A stretch of DNA of 64,000 nt from Phytohabitans maris (lineage in GTDB: Bacteria; Actinomycetota; Actinomycetes; Mycobacteriales; Micromonosporaceae). Every line of letters begins with the position of its first letter. Position 1 is the first letter of the stretch. Under the pieces are notes generated by a model. That model made no database searches and was not told the origin of the DNA. It was given only the letters and a program-made list of their open reading frames with translations. Below, in pieces: positions 42,314 through 51,075 of the stretch. A program made the translations under genes and the position numbers. Location: the NCBI RefSeq assembly GCF_031085175.1, contig NZ_JAVHUY010000025.1, positions 62,001-126,000 on the forward strand. The letters run 5' to 3'.

Positions 42314-43956
42314 TGTCCATACGTACCCGAATCTCCACGCGGCGCGGCGCCGCCGCCCTCGCGGCGATGGCCGTGCTCGGCGGCGCGGGGCTCTACGGCC
42401 TCGGCCCGAGCGGCGCCGTCGCCTCCAGCCACCGTGAGGCGCCGCTGATCGCGGCCGACCCGGCCGTCGACAACACCGACCTGTACGCGTTCGTCAGCCC
42501 CGACCGGCCGGACTACGTCACGTTCGTGGCGAACTGGATCCCGTTCGAGGAGCCCAACGGCGGGCCGAACTTCTACCCGTTCGCGACGGACGCCACGTAC
42601 AACATCAACGTCGACAACGACGGCGACGCGAAGCCGGACGCGGTCTTCCGGTGGAAGTTCAAGACCCAGGACAAGCGCGGCACCGGCACGTTCCTGTACA
42701 ACAACGGCCCGGTGACCTCGCTGGACGACGAAAACCTGCTGGTCCGCCAGACGTACACGATGGAGTCGTCGTTCGACGGCGCGCCGTTCAAGACCCGGGT
42801 GTCGAACGGGCCGGTGGCCCCGTCCCGCGTCGGCCCGGCCTCCATGCCGGACTACGGCAAGCTGCGCGACCAGGCGTCGATCCAGCTGCCCGGCGGCTGG
42901 AAGATCTTCGCCGGCCAGGCGGACGACCCGTTCTTCCTCGACCTGCGGGTCTTCGACCTGCTGTACGGCGGCGACCTGAGCGAGACCGGCCAGGACACGC
43001 TCGCCGGCTACAACGTCAACACGATCGTGCTCCAGGTGCCGTTCAAGGACGTGGCGCTGAACGGCGACGCGAAGCGCAACCCCAACATCGGTATCTGGAC
43101 CACCACCGACCGGCCGCGCGTGCGGCTCGCCGGCGGCGGCTCGACGGGTGACCGCGTGCAGGTCTCCCGCCTCGGCAACCCGCTGGTCAACGAGGTCGTC
43201 GTGCCGGCCGGGCTCAAGGACGCGTTCAACGCCTCCCGCCCCGACCAGGACGCCAAGAACCCCACCATCGTCAAGCGGGTGACCAACCCCGAGGTGCCGC
43301 AGCTGATCGAGAAGATCTACGGCATCCCGGCGCCGGCCACGCCCCGCAACGACCTGGTCGAGATCTTCCTGACCGGCATCACCACCAAGGCCGGTGGGCC
43401 GATCAAGGCGGACCTCAACTCGCAGCTCAACAACAAGGACGTGAACCCGAAGCGGTTCGTCCCCTCCGAGCAGCTGCGGCTCAACCTCACGGTGCCCGTC
43501 ACCGCGGAGCCCAACCGGCTCGGCGTGCTCGCCGGCGACCTGCAGGGCTTCCCGAACGGGCGGCGGCTGGCCGACGACGTGGTCGACATCGAGGTGCAGG
43601 CGCTGGAGGGCGCGGCGCAGACCGGCAAGATCGTGGACGCGCTCGCGGCCGGTGACAAGGTCGACGCCAACGACCAGGAGTTCGCCGGCACCTTCCCGTA
43701 CGTCGCGCTCCCCAACGGCGTCGGCGTCAACACCGGTGGCGACGGCGTCAAGCCGGCCGCCGCCGGAGGGTCCTCTTCGGACGGTCCGGACCTGACTCCG
43801 GCCGGGTTCGCCAGCAAGTCCGACGGGGACATGCCCGCCACCATCGCGGCCGCCGCCGTGGGGGTCGCGGCGACCGCGGGCCTCGGCCTGCTGGTGCTCG
43901 CCTGGCTGTGGCGCCGCCGGGTCCGCCTCGCGGACCAGCGCACCCAGCGGTTCTGA
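42313..43956 (+). CDS. DUF4331 secreted/membrane protein
   Basis: A 547-aa exported protein. A signal peptide (AAALAAMAVLGGAGLYGLGPSG) precedes SSHREAPLIAADPAVDNTDLYAFVSPD, the hallmark start of DUF4331. The long domain extends to about residue 480 with the NGRRLADDVVDIEVQALEGA block. A C-terminal helix (AAAVGVAATAGLGLLVLAWLW) and basic tail anchor it in the membrane. It is followed by a TPR gene and a NicO-type transporter, a cluster often seen together. Function unknown; metal or copper handling is an inference from context. Confidence 0.92.
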   Translation: MSIRTRISTRRGAAALAAMAVLGGAGLYGLGPSGAVASSHREAPLIAADPAVDNTDLYAFVSPDRPDYVTFVANWIPFEEPNGGPNFYPFATDATYNINVDNDGDAKPDAVFRWKFKTQDKRGTGTFLYNNGPVTSLDDENLLVRQTYTMESSFDGAPFKTRVSNGPVAPSRVGPASMPDYGKLRDQASIQLPGGWKIFAGQADDPFFLDLRVFDLLYGGDLSETGQDTLAGYNVNTIVLQVPFKDVALNGDAKRNPNIGIWTTTDRPRVRLAGGGSTGDRVQVSRLGNPLVNEVVVPAGLKDAFNASRPDQDAKNPTIVKRVTNPEVPQLIEKIYGIPAPATPRNDLVEIFLTGITTKAGGPIKADLNSQLNNKDVNPKRFVPSEQLRLNLTVPVTAEPNRLGVLAGDLQGFPNGRRLADDVVDIEVQALEGAAQTGKIVDALAAGDKVDANDQEFAGTFPYVALPNGVGVNTGGDGVKPAAAGGSSSDGPDLTPAGFASKSDGDMPATIAAAAVGVAATAGLGLLVLAWLWRRRVRLADQRTQRF

Positions 43957-43969
43957 CCCTCGTTCCGGG

Positions 43970-44125
43970 CGCGCCGCCCCGGGGGGGCGCGCCCCCTGGC
44001 CCTGGAGGCCCCCCAGGGGACCGCCACCCCCAATCGGCCGGGCGGGGCCCCCCCCGGCCCCCCCCCCCCCCTGGGGTCCCCCCCCGGGGGCGGGGCCCCC
44101 CCCCGCGGGGCGCCCCCCCCACTTC
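43970..44125. other. Extreme G/C homopolymer tract before the TPR gene
   Basis: The 184-bp gap consists largely of C or G runs of up to fourteen bases separated by a few A/T bases, much like the tract at 10041-10200. It may contain a GC-rich terminator, but length accuracy here is doubtful. The RBS GGAGG before the TPR gene lies just after it. Confidence 0.7.
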
Positions 44126-44140
44126 CCCTGGAGGCTCCAC

Positions 44141-45430
44141 ATGCGACGGACAGCTCTACTCGGCGGTGCGGTGGCGCTCGCTGTCGCGGTGACCGCCGCG
44201 GCGGCCGTACTCGGCCCCACCGGAAGCGCCCCGGTGGCCGCCCCGGCCGCGGCCGCCGCCCCGGCCGACCCGGTCGCCCGCGCGCAGGAGCGGCTCCGGC
44301 TCGTACCCGGCGACTGGCGCACCTGGGCGGCGCTCGCGGTCGCGTACGTCGAGCGTGGCCGGATCACCGCCGACCCCACGAACTACCCGCGGGCCGAGGA
44401 GGCCGTGCGCCGCTCGCTCGCCGTGCGCCCCACCGGCAACGCCGAGGCGCTGGTCGCGCGGGGCGCGCTGGCCAACGCCCGCCACGACTTCGCCGCCGCC
44501 CGCCGCTTCGCCCTCGACGCCACGAAGATCAACGGGTACGGCGCGGACGCGTTCGCGGTGCTCGCCGACGCGGAGACCCAGCTGGGCAACGTCGCCGCCG
44601 CGACCGCCGCCGTGCAGCGCCAGCTGGACCTGCGGCCGGGACTGTCGGCGTACGCCCGGGCCTCCTACGACCTGGAGCTGCGCGGCAAGGTCGCCGAGGC
44701 CACCGACCTGATGCGGCGGGCGCTCGACTCGGCGGTCAGCCCGGCCGACATCGGCTTCTGCCGGGTACAGCTCGGCGACCTCGCCTGGAACGCGGGCGAC
44801 CTCGCCGAGGCGACCCGCCAGTACGACGCCGGCCTCGCCGCCGACCCCGGCTCCGTCGCGCTGCGCCGCGGCAAGGCGCGCGCCGACTGGGCCGCCGGGC
44901 GGAGCGAGGCGGCCCTCGCCGGGTACGCCGACGTCACCCGCCGCGCACCGACCCCCTCCTACGTGCTCGAATACGCCGAGCTGCTGCGCGCCGCCGGCCG
45001 TACCGCCGAGGCGGACGCCCAGCTGGAGCTCGCCACCGCCGGCCACCGCCTCTTCACCGCCGCGGGCGGCGTGGACGGGCTGACCGGTACCGCCCTCGCC
45101 CTGGCCGCCGGTGACCCGGACACCGCGCTGGAGGAGGCGCGGGCCGAGTGGTCCCGCCGCACGCACGCCGACGTCGCCGACAACCTCGGCTGGGCGCTGC
45201 ACCACGCGGGGCGGGACGCCGAGGCCCTGCGGTACGCCCGCACGGCCGTCGACAGTGGCGCCAGGTCGGCCGGGTACGCGTACCACCTGGGTGTGATCGA
45301 GCTGAGTCTGGGCCGCACCGGCGCGGCGAAGGCCGACCTGGCCACGGCCCTGCGACTCAATCCCTACTTCTCCCCCACCGACGCGCCGCTGGCGCGGACC
45401 CTGCTCGCGGGACCGGAGGTCACCCGATGA
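44141..45430 (+). CDS. Exported TPR-repeat protein
   Basis: A 429-aa protein with an N-terminal signal or anchor sequence (LLGGAVALAVAVTAAAAVLGP) followed by about nine tetratricopeptide-like helical repeats, e.g. AQERLRLVPGDWRTWAALAVAY and AEEAVRRSLAVRPTGNAEAL. The TPR array is a protein-binding scaffold outside the membrane. RBS GGAGG, ATG 44141; its TGA overlaps the ATG of the transporter gene (ATGA 45427-45430). Probable partner of the flanking DUF4331 and NicO proteins. Confidence 0.9.
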   Translation: MRRTALLGGAVALAVAVTAAAAVLGPTGSAPVAAPAAAAAPADPVARAQERLRLVPGDWRTWAALAVAYVERGRITADPTNYPRAEEAVRRSLAVRPTGNAEALVARGALANARHDFAAARRFALDATKINGYGADAFAVLADAETQLGNVAAATAAVQRQLDLRPGLSAYARASYDLELRGKVAEATDLMRRALDSAVSPADIGFCRVQLGDLAWNAGDLAEATRQYDAGLAADPGSVALRRGKARADWAAGRSEAALAGYADVTRRAPTPSYVLEYAELLRAAGRTAEADAQLELATAGHRLFTAAGGVDGLTGTALALAAGDPDTALEEARAEWSRRTHADVADNLGWALHHAGRDAEALRYARTAVDSGARSAGYAYHLGVIELSLGRTGAAKADLATALRLNPYFSPTDAPLARTLLAGPEVTR

Positions 45431-46827
45431 AACGCCGCTGGCTGCTGGCGCTCGCCGCCGCACCGCTCGCGCTCCTGCTGATGCCGGCCGCGCCGGCGAG
45501 CGCGCACCCGCTCGGCAACTTCTCCGTCAACCAGTACACCGGGCTGACCCTGCACCCGGACCGGATCGACGCGACCGCGATCGTCGACTTCGCCGAGATC
45601 CCGACGCTGCAAGCCGCGTCGGAACCCACGTGCGCGGACCTCGACCTCGCCGTGGCGGTCGACGGGGAGGCTCTACAGTGGACGCTCACGTCGAGCGACT
45701 TCGCCTACGTCGAGGGGAGCGGCGGCCTGAAGACCAGCCGCCTCACCTGCGCGCTGTCGGTCCCGGTGCGGCTGGAGACCGCCACGGTCACGGTGCAGAA
45801 CCGGTACGCGGCGGACCGGGTCGGCTGGCGCGAGATGACCGCCCGCGGCGAGGGCGTACGGGTCGAGTCGCCGCTGCCCGCGCAGAGCGTCAGCGACGAA
45901 CTGCGCACGTACCCGGCCGACCCGCTGGCCTCCGCGCCGGACGTGCGCTCGGCGACGCTGCGGGTGACCCCCGGCGACGGTACGGCGGGTGCCGCGCTGA
46001 GCCGCCCGAGCGACGGCTTCCTGGCCGGGATCACGGCCGGCGTGGAGCGGCGCTTCCAGGAGCTGGCCGGCGGCCGCCTCACCCCGGCGGTCGGGCTGCT
46101 CGCGGTGCTGCTGGCGCTGCTGCTCGGCGCCGGACACGCGGCGCTGCCGGGGCACGGCAAGACGGTGCTCGCCGCGTACGCGGCCGCGCAGCGCCGCCGG
46201 ATCCGCGACGCGCTCGCGGTCGGCGCGACGGTCACGCTCACCCACACCGGCGGCGTACTGGTGGTGGGGCTGCTGCTGGCCACGTCGAGCACGCTCGCCG
46301 GCGACCGCATCCTCGGCTACCTCGGCATCGTGAGCGGCGCCATCGTGGTCGCGGTGGGGGTGGGCATGTTCGTCCGCCGCCGGCGGGGCCACTCCCACGC
46401 GCACGGCCATTCCCACTCCCACGACCACGGGCACGACCACTCCCATGGGCATGACCACGGGCACGATCACGACCACGGGCATGGGCACCATCACCACCGC
46501 GGCGAGGGGCGGCTCGGGCTGGCCGGCATCGGTATCGCCGGCGGCCTCGTACCCAGCCCATCCGCGATCGTGGTCCTGCTCGCGGCGATCGGCCTGGGGC
46601 GCACGGCGTTCGGCGTGGTGCTCGTCCTCGCGTACGGCGTCGGCATGGCCGCGACCCTGACCGCGGTCGGCCTGGCCCTGGTCGCCGCCCAGCGCCGCCT
46701 GGGCCGCCTCCCGCGCCTTCCGGTGCTGGCCCGCCGCCTGGGCCGCCTGGCGCCCGCGGGAACGGCGACGCTGGTCATGGTGGTGGGCGCCGGCGTAGCC
46801 GCCCGCGCCGCCGCCGGCGTCTTCTAG
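45427..46827 (+). CDS. NicO/HoxN-like nickel-cobalt transporter with secreted N-terminal domain
   Basis: A 466-aa membrane protein. A signal peptide (ALAAAPLALLLMPAAPASA) and an extracellular beta domain (HPLGNFSVNQYTGLTLHPD...) precede six membrane helices with the NicO motif GHAALPGHGKTVLAAY (HxxxxGHGK) and HTGGVLVVGLLLA. Between helices III and IV a loop of about 40 residues (46387-46500) contains alternating His, Asp and Gly codons, a metal-binding stretch built of imperfect 6-12 bp repeats. Transport of Ni2+ or Co2+ is the family function; with DUF4331 it may also handle copper. The start overlaps the TPR stop. Confidence 0.9.
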   Translation: MKRRWLLALAAAPLALLLMPAAPASAHPLGNFSVNQYTGLTLHPDRIDATAIVDFAEIPTLQAASEPTCADLDLAVAVDGEALQWTLTSSDFAYVEGSGGLKTSRLTCALSVPVRLETATVTVQNRYAADRVGWREMTARGEGVRVESPLPAQSVSDELRTYPADPLASAPDVRSATLRVTPGDGTAGAALSRPSDGFLAGITAGVERRFQELAGGRLTPAVGLLAVLLALLLGAGHAALPGHGKTVLAAYAAAQRRRIRDALAVGATVTLTHTGGVLVVGLLLATSSTLAGDRILGYLGIVSGAIVVAVGVGMFVRRRRGHSHAHGHSHSHDHGHDHSHGHDHGHDHDHGHGHHHHRGEGRLGLAGIGIAGGLVPSPSAIVVLLAAIGLGRTAFGVVLVLAYGVGMAATLTAVGLALVAAQRRLGRLPRLPVLARRLGRLAPAGTATLVMVVGAGVAARAAAGVF

Positions 46828-46837
46828 CCCCTCCCGC

Positions 46838-46899
46838 GTTGATCAGGGACTTCGTGGGCGTGCCGCGCGGCGCGTCGCCCCGCGAACTCCCTGATCAAC
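46838..46899. terminator. Long TTGATCA-type intergenic hairpin
   Basis: GTTGATCAGGGA (46838-46849) pairs perfectly with TCCCTGATCAAC (46888-46899). Inside, TTCG/CGAA and GGGCG/CGCCC continue the stem. It follows the NicO gene by eleven bases and probably terminates the cluster. Confidence 0.75.
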
Positions 46900-46974
46900 A
46901 GGCTTCCAGTGAGCGCATTTCTCAACGCCTGACCGCCGGCGGGCATAGAGTCGGCCGCGAGGGAGGTACGCACC

Positions 46975-47361
46975 ATGACTGGTCGCATTGTTCACTTCGA
47001 GATGCCCGCCGACGACATGGAGCGGGCGCAGACCTTCTACCGGGACGCCTTCGGCTGGCAGCTGATGCCGATGCCGGAGATGTCGTACACGATGGTCACC
47101 ACCACGCCCACCGACGAGCAGGGCATGCCCACCGAGCCGGGCGCCATCAACGGCGGTCTGACCCCGCGCCAGGCCCCGGTCTCGGCGCCGACGCTCACCA
47201 TCGGCGTCGACAGCGTCGACGACGCGCTGGCGACGGTGGAAAAGCACGGCGGCAAGGTGGTGGCGGGCAAGATGGCGGTCGGCGACATGGGGTTCGTCGG
47301 CTACTTCACCGACACCGAGGGCAACACGGTCGGGCTCTGGGAGAACGCCGCCCCGGCCTGA
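46975..47361 (+). CDS. VOC-superfamily (glyoxalase/bleomycin-resistance-like) protein
   Basis: A 128-aa cytoplasmic protein of the vicinal-oxygen-chelate fold: IVHFEMPADDMERAQTFYRDAFGW is the first beta-alpha-beta module and VGYFTDTEGNTVGLWE the C-terminal metal-ligand strand. GAGGGAGGT precedes ATG 46975. Possible functions include glyoxalase, dioxygenase or resistance protein; the sequence does not decide. The last codons, with the TGA, are duplicated downstream as a 24-bp direct repeat (47343-47408). Confidence 0.88.
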   Translation: MTGRIVHFEMPADDMERAQTFYRDAFGWQLMPMPEMSYTMVTTTPTDEQGMPTEPGAINGGLTPRQAPVSAPTLTIGVDSVDDALATVEKHGGKVVAGKMAVGDMGFVGYFTDTEGNTVGLWENAAPA

Positions 47362-47408
47362 CCGGCACCGCCGGGTGACGACGGGAACGCCGCCCCGGCC
47401 TGACCGGC
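47343..47408. repeat. 24-bp direct repeat at the VOC gene end
   Basis: The 24-base block at 47343-47366 (contains the VOC stop codon) is repeated exactly at 47385-47408, with 18 bases between. It looks like a recent duplication of 42 bp or a slip product of the 3' end of the gene. Confidence 0.85.
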
Positions 47409-47467
47409 GCATCGGCCCGGGGCCCGGCCGGGGCGCCAGATCGAGAAAAGCCGCCCTTCCCCGGCGC

Positions 47468-47483
47468 GTTACCCAATGGTAAC
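47468..47483. promoter_or_regulatory. TetR-like operator before the monooxygenase cluster
   Basis: GTTACC (47468-47473), CAAT, GGTAAC (47478-47483): a perfect 16-bp palindrome nine bases upstream of the monooxygenase ATG. The size and symmetry are typical for a TetR-family site; no TetR gene lies in the window. Confidence 0.55.
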
Positions 47484-47491
47484 TTCCGGGA

Positions 47492-48952
47492 ATGGCGGGC
47501 CCACAGCACTACCGGATCGCGGTGATCGGGGCGGGCTTCAGCGGCCTCGGCGCCGCGATCCGGCTCAAACAGCGCGGCTACGACGACTTCGTGGTGCTCG
47601 ATCGGGGCACCGAGGTGGGCGGGACCTGGCGCGACAACACGTATCCCGGCTGCGCCTGCGACGTCCCCTCGCACCTGTACTCGTTCTCCTTCGACCTCAA
47701 CCCGGAGTGGAGCCGCAGCTTCTCCCCGCAGCCGGAGATCTGGTACTACCTGCGCCGCTGCGTCGACGCGTACGGCCTCGAACCGCACCTGCGGATGGGG
47801 CACGAAGTGCACGGCGCGGCCTGGGACGGCGGCCGGTGGGTGGTCGAGACGTCCCGCGGCACGTACAGCGCGGACGTGCTGATCTCCGCCTCCGGCGGGC
47901 TCTGCGAGCCGGCGCAGCCGAAGCTGCCCGGGCTGGAGACGTTCACCGGCCCGGTCTTCCACTCCGCCCGGTGGCGCCACGACGTCGACCTCACCGGGCG
48001 CCGGGTCGCGGTGGTGGGGACCGGCGCGTCGGCGATCCAGTTCGTACCCGCGATCGCTGCGGACGTGGCGCGGCTGCACCTCTTCCAGCGCACCCCGCCC
48101 TGGGTGCTGCCCAAGGCCGACCGGCCGATCAGCCGGCTGGAGCGGCGCGCGTTCCGGGCGGTGCCGGGGGCGCAGCGGCTGGCCCGCACCGGCATCTACT
48201 GGCTCCGGGAGTTCTACCAGGGCACCGCGTTCCTCCAGCCGGTCATGATGCGGCTGGGCCAGCGGATGGCCCGCTCCCACCTGCGCCGGCAGGTCCCGGA
48301 TCCCGCGCTGCGCGAAAAGCTCACCCCGCGCTACCGGATGGGCTGCAAGCGGGTGCTGCTTTCCAACGACTACTACCCCGCGCTCACCCGCTCCAATGTG
48401 GAGGTCGTGACGGAGGGGATCGCCGAGGTGCGGCCGGACGCGGTGGTCACCGCCGACGGCACCGCCCGCCCCATCGACGCGATCATCTTCGGCACCGGGT
48501 TTCACGTCAACGACGCCCCGATCGCGCAGCGGATCCGCGGCCGGGACGGGCGTACGCTCGCCGAGGCCTGGCAGGGCTCGCCGCGGGCGTACCTGGGCAC
48601 GACCGTCGCCGGCTTTCCCAACCTCTTCCTGCTGCTCGGCCCGGGCACCGGCACCGGGCACACGTCCGTGGTCTTCATGATGGAGTGCCAGCTCGCGTAC
48701 GTGCTGGACGCCCTGCGCCACCTCGACCGCGGCGGCGACGGCGCAATCGAGCCGACCGCCGCCGCACAGCACGCCTTCATCTCCACAATGGACAAGAAGA
48801 TGGCCGGTACGGTGTGGCAGGCCGGCTGCCGCAGCTGGTACCAGGACAGCACCGGCCGCGTCTCCGCGATCTGGCCCGGTTACACATGGTCGTACCGGCT
48901 GCGCACCCGCCGCTTCGACCCCGCGCACTACGAGGTGGTGGCCCGTGCTTGA
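47492..48952 (+). CDS. Flavin-dependent Baeyer-Villiger-type monooxygenase
   Basis: A 486-aa FAD/NADPH monooxygenase. The FAD-binding GAGFSGLG is near residue 11, the BVMO fingerprint FTGPVFHSARW (F-x-G-x3-H-x3-W) begins near residue 151, and the NADPH-binding GTGASA follows near 176. It inserts oxygen next to a carbonyl, turning ketones into esters or lactones. It starts the BVMO/SDR/hydrolase/YCII unit; the TGA overlaps the SDR by eight bases. A TetR-like palindrome lies just upstream. The native ketone is unknown. Confidence 0.9.
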   Translation: MAGPQHYRIAVIGAGFSGLGAAIRLKQRGYDDFVVLDRGTEVGGTWRDNTYPGCACDVPSHLYSFSFDLNPEWSRSFSPQPEIWYYLRRCVDAYGLEPHLRMGHEVHGAAWDGGRWVVETSRGTYSADVLISASGGLCEPAQPKLPGLETFTGPVFHSARWRHDVDLTGRRVAVVGTGASAIQFVPAIAADVARLHLFQRTPPWVLPKADRPISRLERRAFRAVPGAQRLARTGIYWLREFYQGTAFLQPVMMRLGQRMARSHLRRQVPDPALREKLTPRYRMGCKRVLLSNDYYPALTRSNVEVVTEGIAEVRPDAVVTADGTARPIDAIIFGTGFHVNDAPIAQRIRGRDGRTLAEAWQGSPRAYLGTTVAGFPNLFLLLGPGTGTGHTSVVFMMECQLAYVLDALRHLDRGGDGAIEPTAAAQHAFISTMDKKMAGTVWQAGCRSWYQDSTGRVSAIWPGYTWSYRLRTRRFDPAHYEVVARA

Positions 48953-49799
48953 CGGAAAGGTCCTCTTCATCACCGGCGCCGCCCGCGGGATCGGCGCGCA
49001 CACCGCCCGGCTGGCCGCGGCCCGGGGCGCGACCGTGGTGCTGGTCGGCCTCGAGCCGGAACGCCTCGCCGAGGTGGCGGCGCAGACCGGCGGCGCCTGG
49101 TTCGAGGCCGACGTGACCGACCAGTCCGCGCTCGACGGGGCGGCCGCGGGCGCGGTGGAGCGCTTCGGCCGCATCGACGTGGTGGTGGCCAACGCCGGCA
49201 TCGCCCCGCGCGGCACGATCGCGGTCGGCGACATCGAGGCGATGGCGCACACCGTACAGGTCAACCTGGTCGGCGTGATGCGTACGCTCGGCGCCACCGT
49301 CGACCACCTCATCGCCAGCCGCGGCTACGGCCTGCTGGTGTCGTCGGCCGCCGCGTTCACCGCGCTGCCCGGCATGGCCGCGTACTGCGCGTCGAAGGCG
49401 GGAGTCGAGCAGTTCGGCAACGCGATCCGGCTGGAGCTGCGGCACCGCGGCGTCGCGGTGGGCACGGCACACATGTCCTTTGTGGATACCGACCTGGTCC
49501 GGGACGCCCAGGAGGACCTGCCCCAGTTCACCGAGACGCTGGGCAAGCTGCCGTGGCCGTTCGGCTCGCTCATCTCGGTGGAGGCGTGCGCGCGGGCGTT
49601 CGTCGACGCGATCGAGCGGCGCCGCCGCAAGGTGTACGTGCCGCGCGCGGTCGGCGTGGCGCAGGCGGTCCGCTCGCTCATGCTCAGCCCGCTCAGCGAC
49701 GCGGTCATCGGGCGCGGCGCGCGCACCGCCGTGCCGCGGATGGAAGCCCAGGTCCGCACGCTGGGACGCGCGTTCGGCCGGCACGGTGGTGGGCGATGA
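48945..49799 (+). CDS. Short-chain dehydrogenase of the monooxygenase cluster
   Basis: A 284-aa classical SDR: TGAARGIG at residues 10-17, VVANAGIAP, and the catalytic SSAAAFTALPGMAAYCASK (Ser...Tyr-x3-Lys). It probably oxidises an alcohol to the ketone used by the preceding monooxygenase. GTG 48945 lies eight bases within the BVMO gene. The C-terminus extends with RRRRKVYVPRAVG, a longer tail than plain FabG-like enzymes, as in SDRs that associate with membranes or lipids. Confidence 0.9.
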   Translation: MLDGKVLFITGAARGIGAHTARLAAARGATVVLVGLEPERLAEVAAQTGGAWFEADVTDQSALDGAAAGAVERFGRIDVVVANAGIAPRGTIAVGDIEAMAHTVQVNLVGVMRTLGATVDHLIASRGYGLLVSSAAAFTALPGMAAYCASKAGVEQFGNAIRLELRHRGVAVGTAHMSFVDTDLVRDAQEDLPQFTETLGKLPWPFGSLISVEACARAFVDAIERRRRKVYVPRAVGVAQAVRSLMLSPLSDAVIGRGARTAVPRMEAQVRTLGRAFGRHGGGR

Positions 49800-50668
49800 C
49801 GACACCCTCCGTCGTGTACGAACGTCGGGGCGCCGGCGAGCCGCTGGTGCTGCTGCACGGCATCGGCCACCACTGGCAGGCCTGGCTTCCGGTCCTGGAC
49901 CGGCTCGCCGAGGCGCACGACGTGATCGCGGTCGACCTGCCCGGCTTCGGCGCGTCGCCGATGCCCACCGGCGGCCCGCCGCGCGACATGGCCCGCGCGG
50001 TCGAGGGGGTCGCCACGTTCCTCGGCGACCTCGGGCTCGACCGGCCGCACGTGGCCGGCAACAGCCTCGGCGGCGCGATGGCTCTGGAGCTGGCCTGCGC
50101 CGGCCGCGTCGCGTCGGCGACCGCGCTCTCCCCGGCCGGCTTCTGGACCCGCCGCGAGCTGCGCTGGGCGATCGGCGCGCTCACCGCCCACCGGTTGGGT
50201 ACCCGGGTGCCCGAGCCGGTCATGCGGGCGATGTTCCGGCACGGGGCGTTTCGCTCGCTCTGCTTCGGCATGATCTGCGCCCGCCCCGGCCGCCTCACCC
50301 CCGAGGTGGCGCTCTCCGACGCGCTGGCGCTGCGCGACGGCCGGGCCTTTCGCGCGGTGGCCCGGGCCGGCCGGGCGTACGCGTTCCACGGCGCCCCGAC
50401 CGTGCCGGTGACCGTGGCCTGGGGCACCCGCGACCGGATCCTGCCCTACCGGCAGGCGACCCGGGCCAGGGCGGCACTGCCCGGCGCCCGCCACGTCGAC
50501 CTGCCCGGCTGCGGCCACGTACCGATGAGCGACGACCCCGACCTCGTGGCGTCGGTGATCCTCGCGACGACCGGCCCGGCGATGTCGAGAATCCCTGACG
50601 GGCTCCGTCCCCCCGGTGAAGGTGACCAGAATGGGTCGCACCAGCACCGAGGAGAACCCGATGGCTAA
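49796..50668 (+). CDS. Alpha/beta hydrolase of the monooxygenase cluster
   Basis: A 290-aa alpha/beta hydrolase. LLHGIGHHW forms the oxyanion loop, GNSLGGAMA is the nucleophile elbow (Ser near residue 94), an Asp lies in AWGTRDRIL and the catalytic His in PGCGHVPMSDDP. It could hydrolyse the ester or lactone made by the BVMO. ATG 49796 overlaps the SDR stop (ATGA). The C-terminus overlaps the start of the YCII gene by eight bases. Confidence 0.9.
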   Translation: MTTPSVVYERRGAGEPLVLLHGIGHHWQAWLPVLDRLAEAHDVIAVDLPGFGASPMPTGGPPRDMARAVEGVATFLGDLGLDRPHVAGNSLGGAMALELACAGRVASATALSPAGFWTRRELRWAIGALTAHRLGTRVPEPVMRAMFRHGAFRSLCFGMICARPGRLTPEVALSDALALRDGRAFRAVARAGRAYAFHGAPTVPVTVAWGTRDRILPYRQATRARAALPGARHVDLPGCGHVPMSDDPDLVASVILATTGPAMSRIPDGLRPPGEGDQNGSHQHRGEPDG

Positions 50669-51068
50669 GTACCTGCTGCTCAAGCACTACCGCGGCGCCC
50701 CGGCCCCGGCCAACGACGTGCCGATGGACCAGTGGACGCCGGAGGAGATCGCGGCGCACATGCGGTACATGCGGGACTTCATGGACCGGCTGGAGGAGAC
50801 CGGCGAGTTCGTGGACGCGCAGGCGCTCGCCCCGGAGGGGGCCTTCGTCCGGTACGACGGGGAGGGGCGCCCGCCGGTCACCGACGGTCCCTTCGCCGAG
50901 ACCAAGGACCTGATCGCCGGCTGGATCGTGATCGACGTAGACAGCTACGAGCGCGCCCTCGAACTGGCCGGGGAGCTCTCGGCCGCTCCCGGCGCGGGCG
51001 GAAAGCCGATCCACGAGTGGCTCGAGTTGCGGCCGTTCATGGGCGCGGCGCCCACGATCACGGAGTGA
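50661..51068 (+). CDS. YCII/DGPF-domain protein
   Basis: A 135-aa ferredoxin-fold protein of the YCII (DGPF) family: MAKYLLLKHYRG N-terminus, DQWTPEEIAAHMRYMRDFMDRLEETGEFVD, and the hallmark VTDGPFAETKDLIAGWIVIDVDSYE. The family includes small enzymes and possible sigma-factor partners. ATG 50661 has GAGGAGA upstream; the frame is open back to 50616. It ends seven bases before the convergent GGDEF/EAL gene. Confidence 0.93.
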   Translation: MAKYLLLKHYRGAPAPANDVPMDQWTPEEIAAHMRYMRDFMDRLEETGEFVDAQALAPEGAFVRYDGEGRPPVTDGPFAETKDLIAGWIVIDVDSYERALELAGELSAAPGAGGKPIHEWLELRPFMGAAPTITE

Positions 51069-51075
51069 GCTCCGG

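Noticed and set aside
42193-44379. Long minus-strand frame across the DUF4331 gene
   Set aside because: Antisense shadow: translation is Arg/Gly/Val-biased with no domain, and the plus-strand gene is clear.
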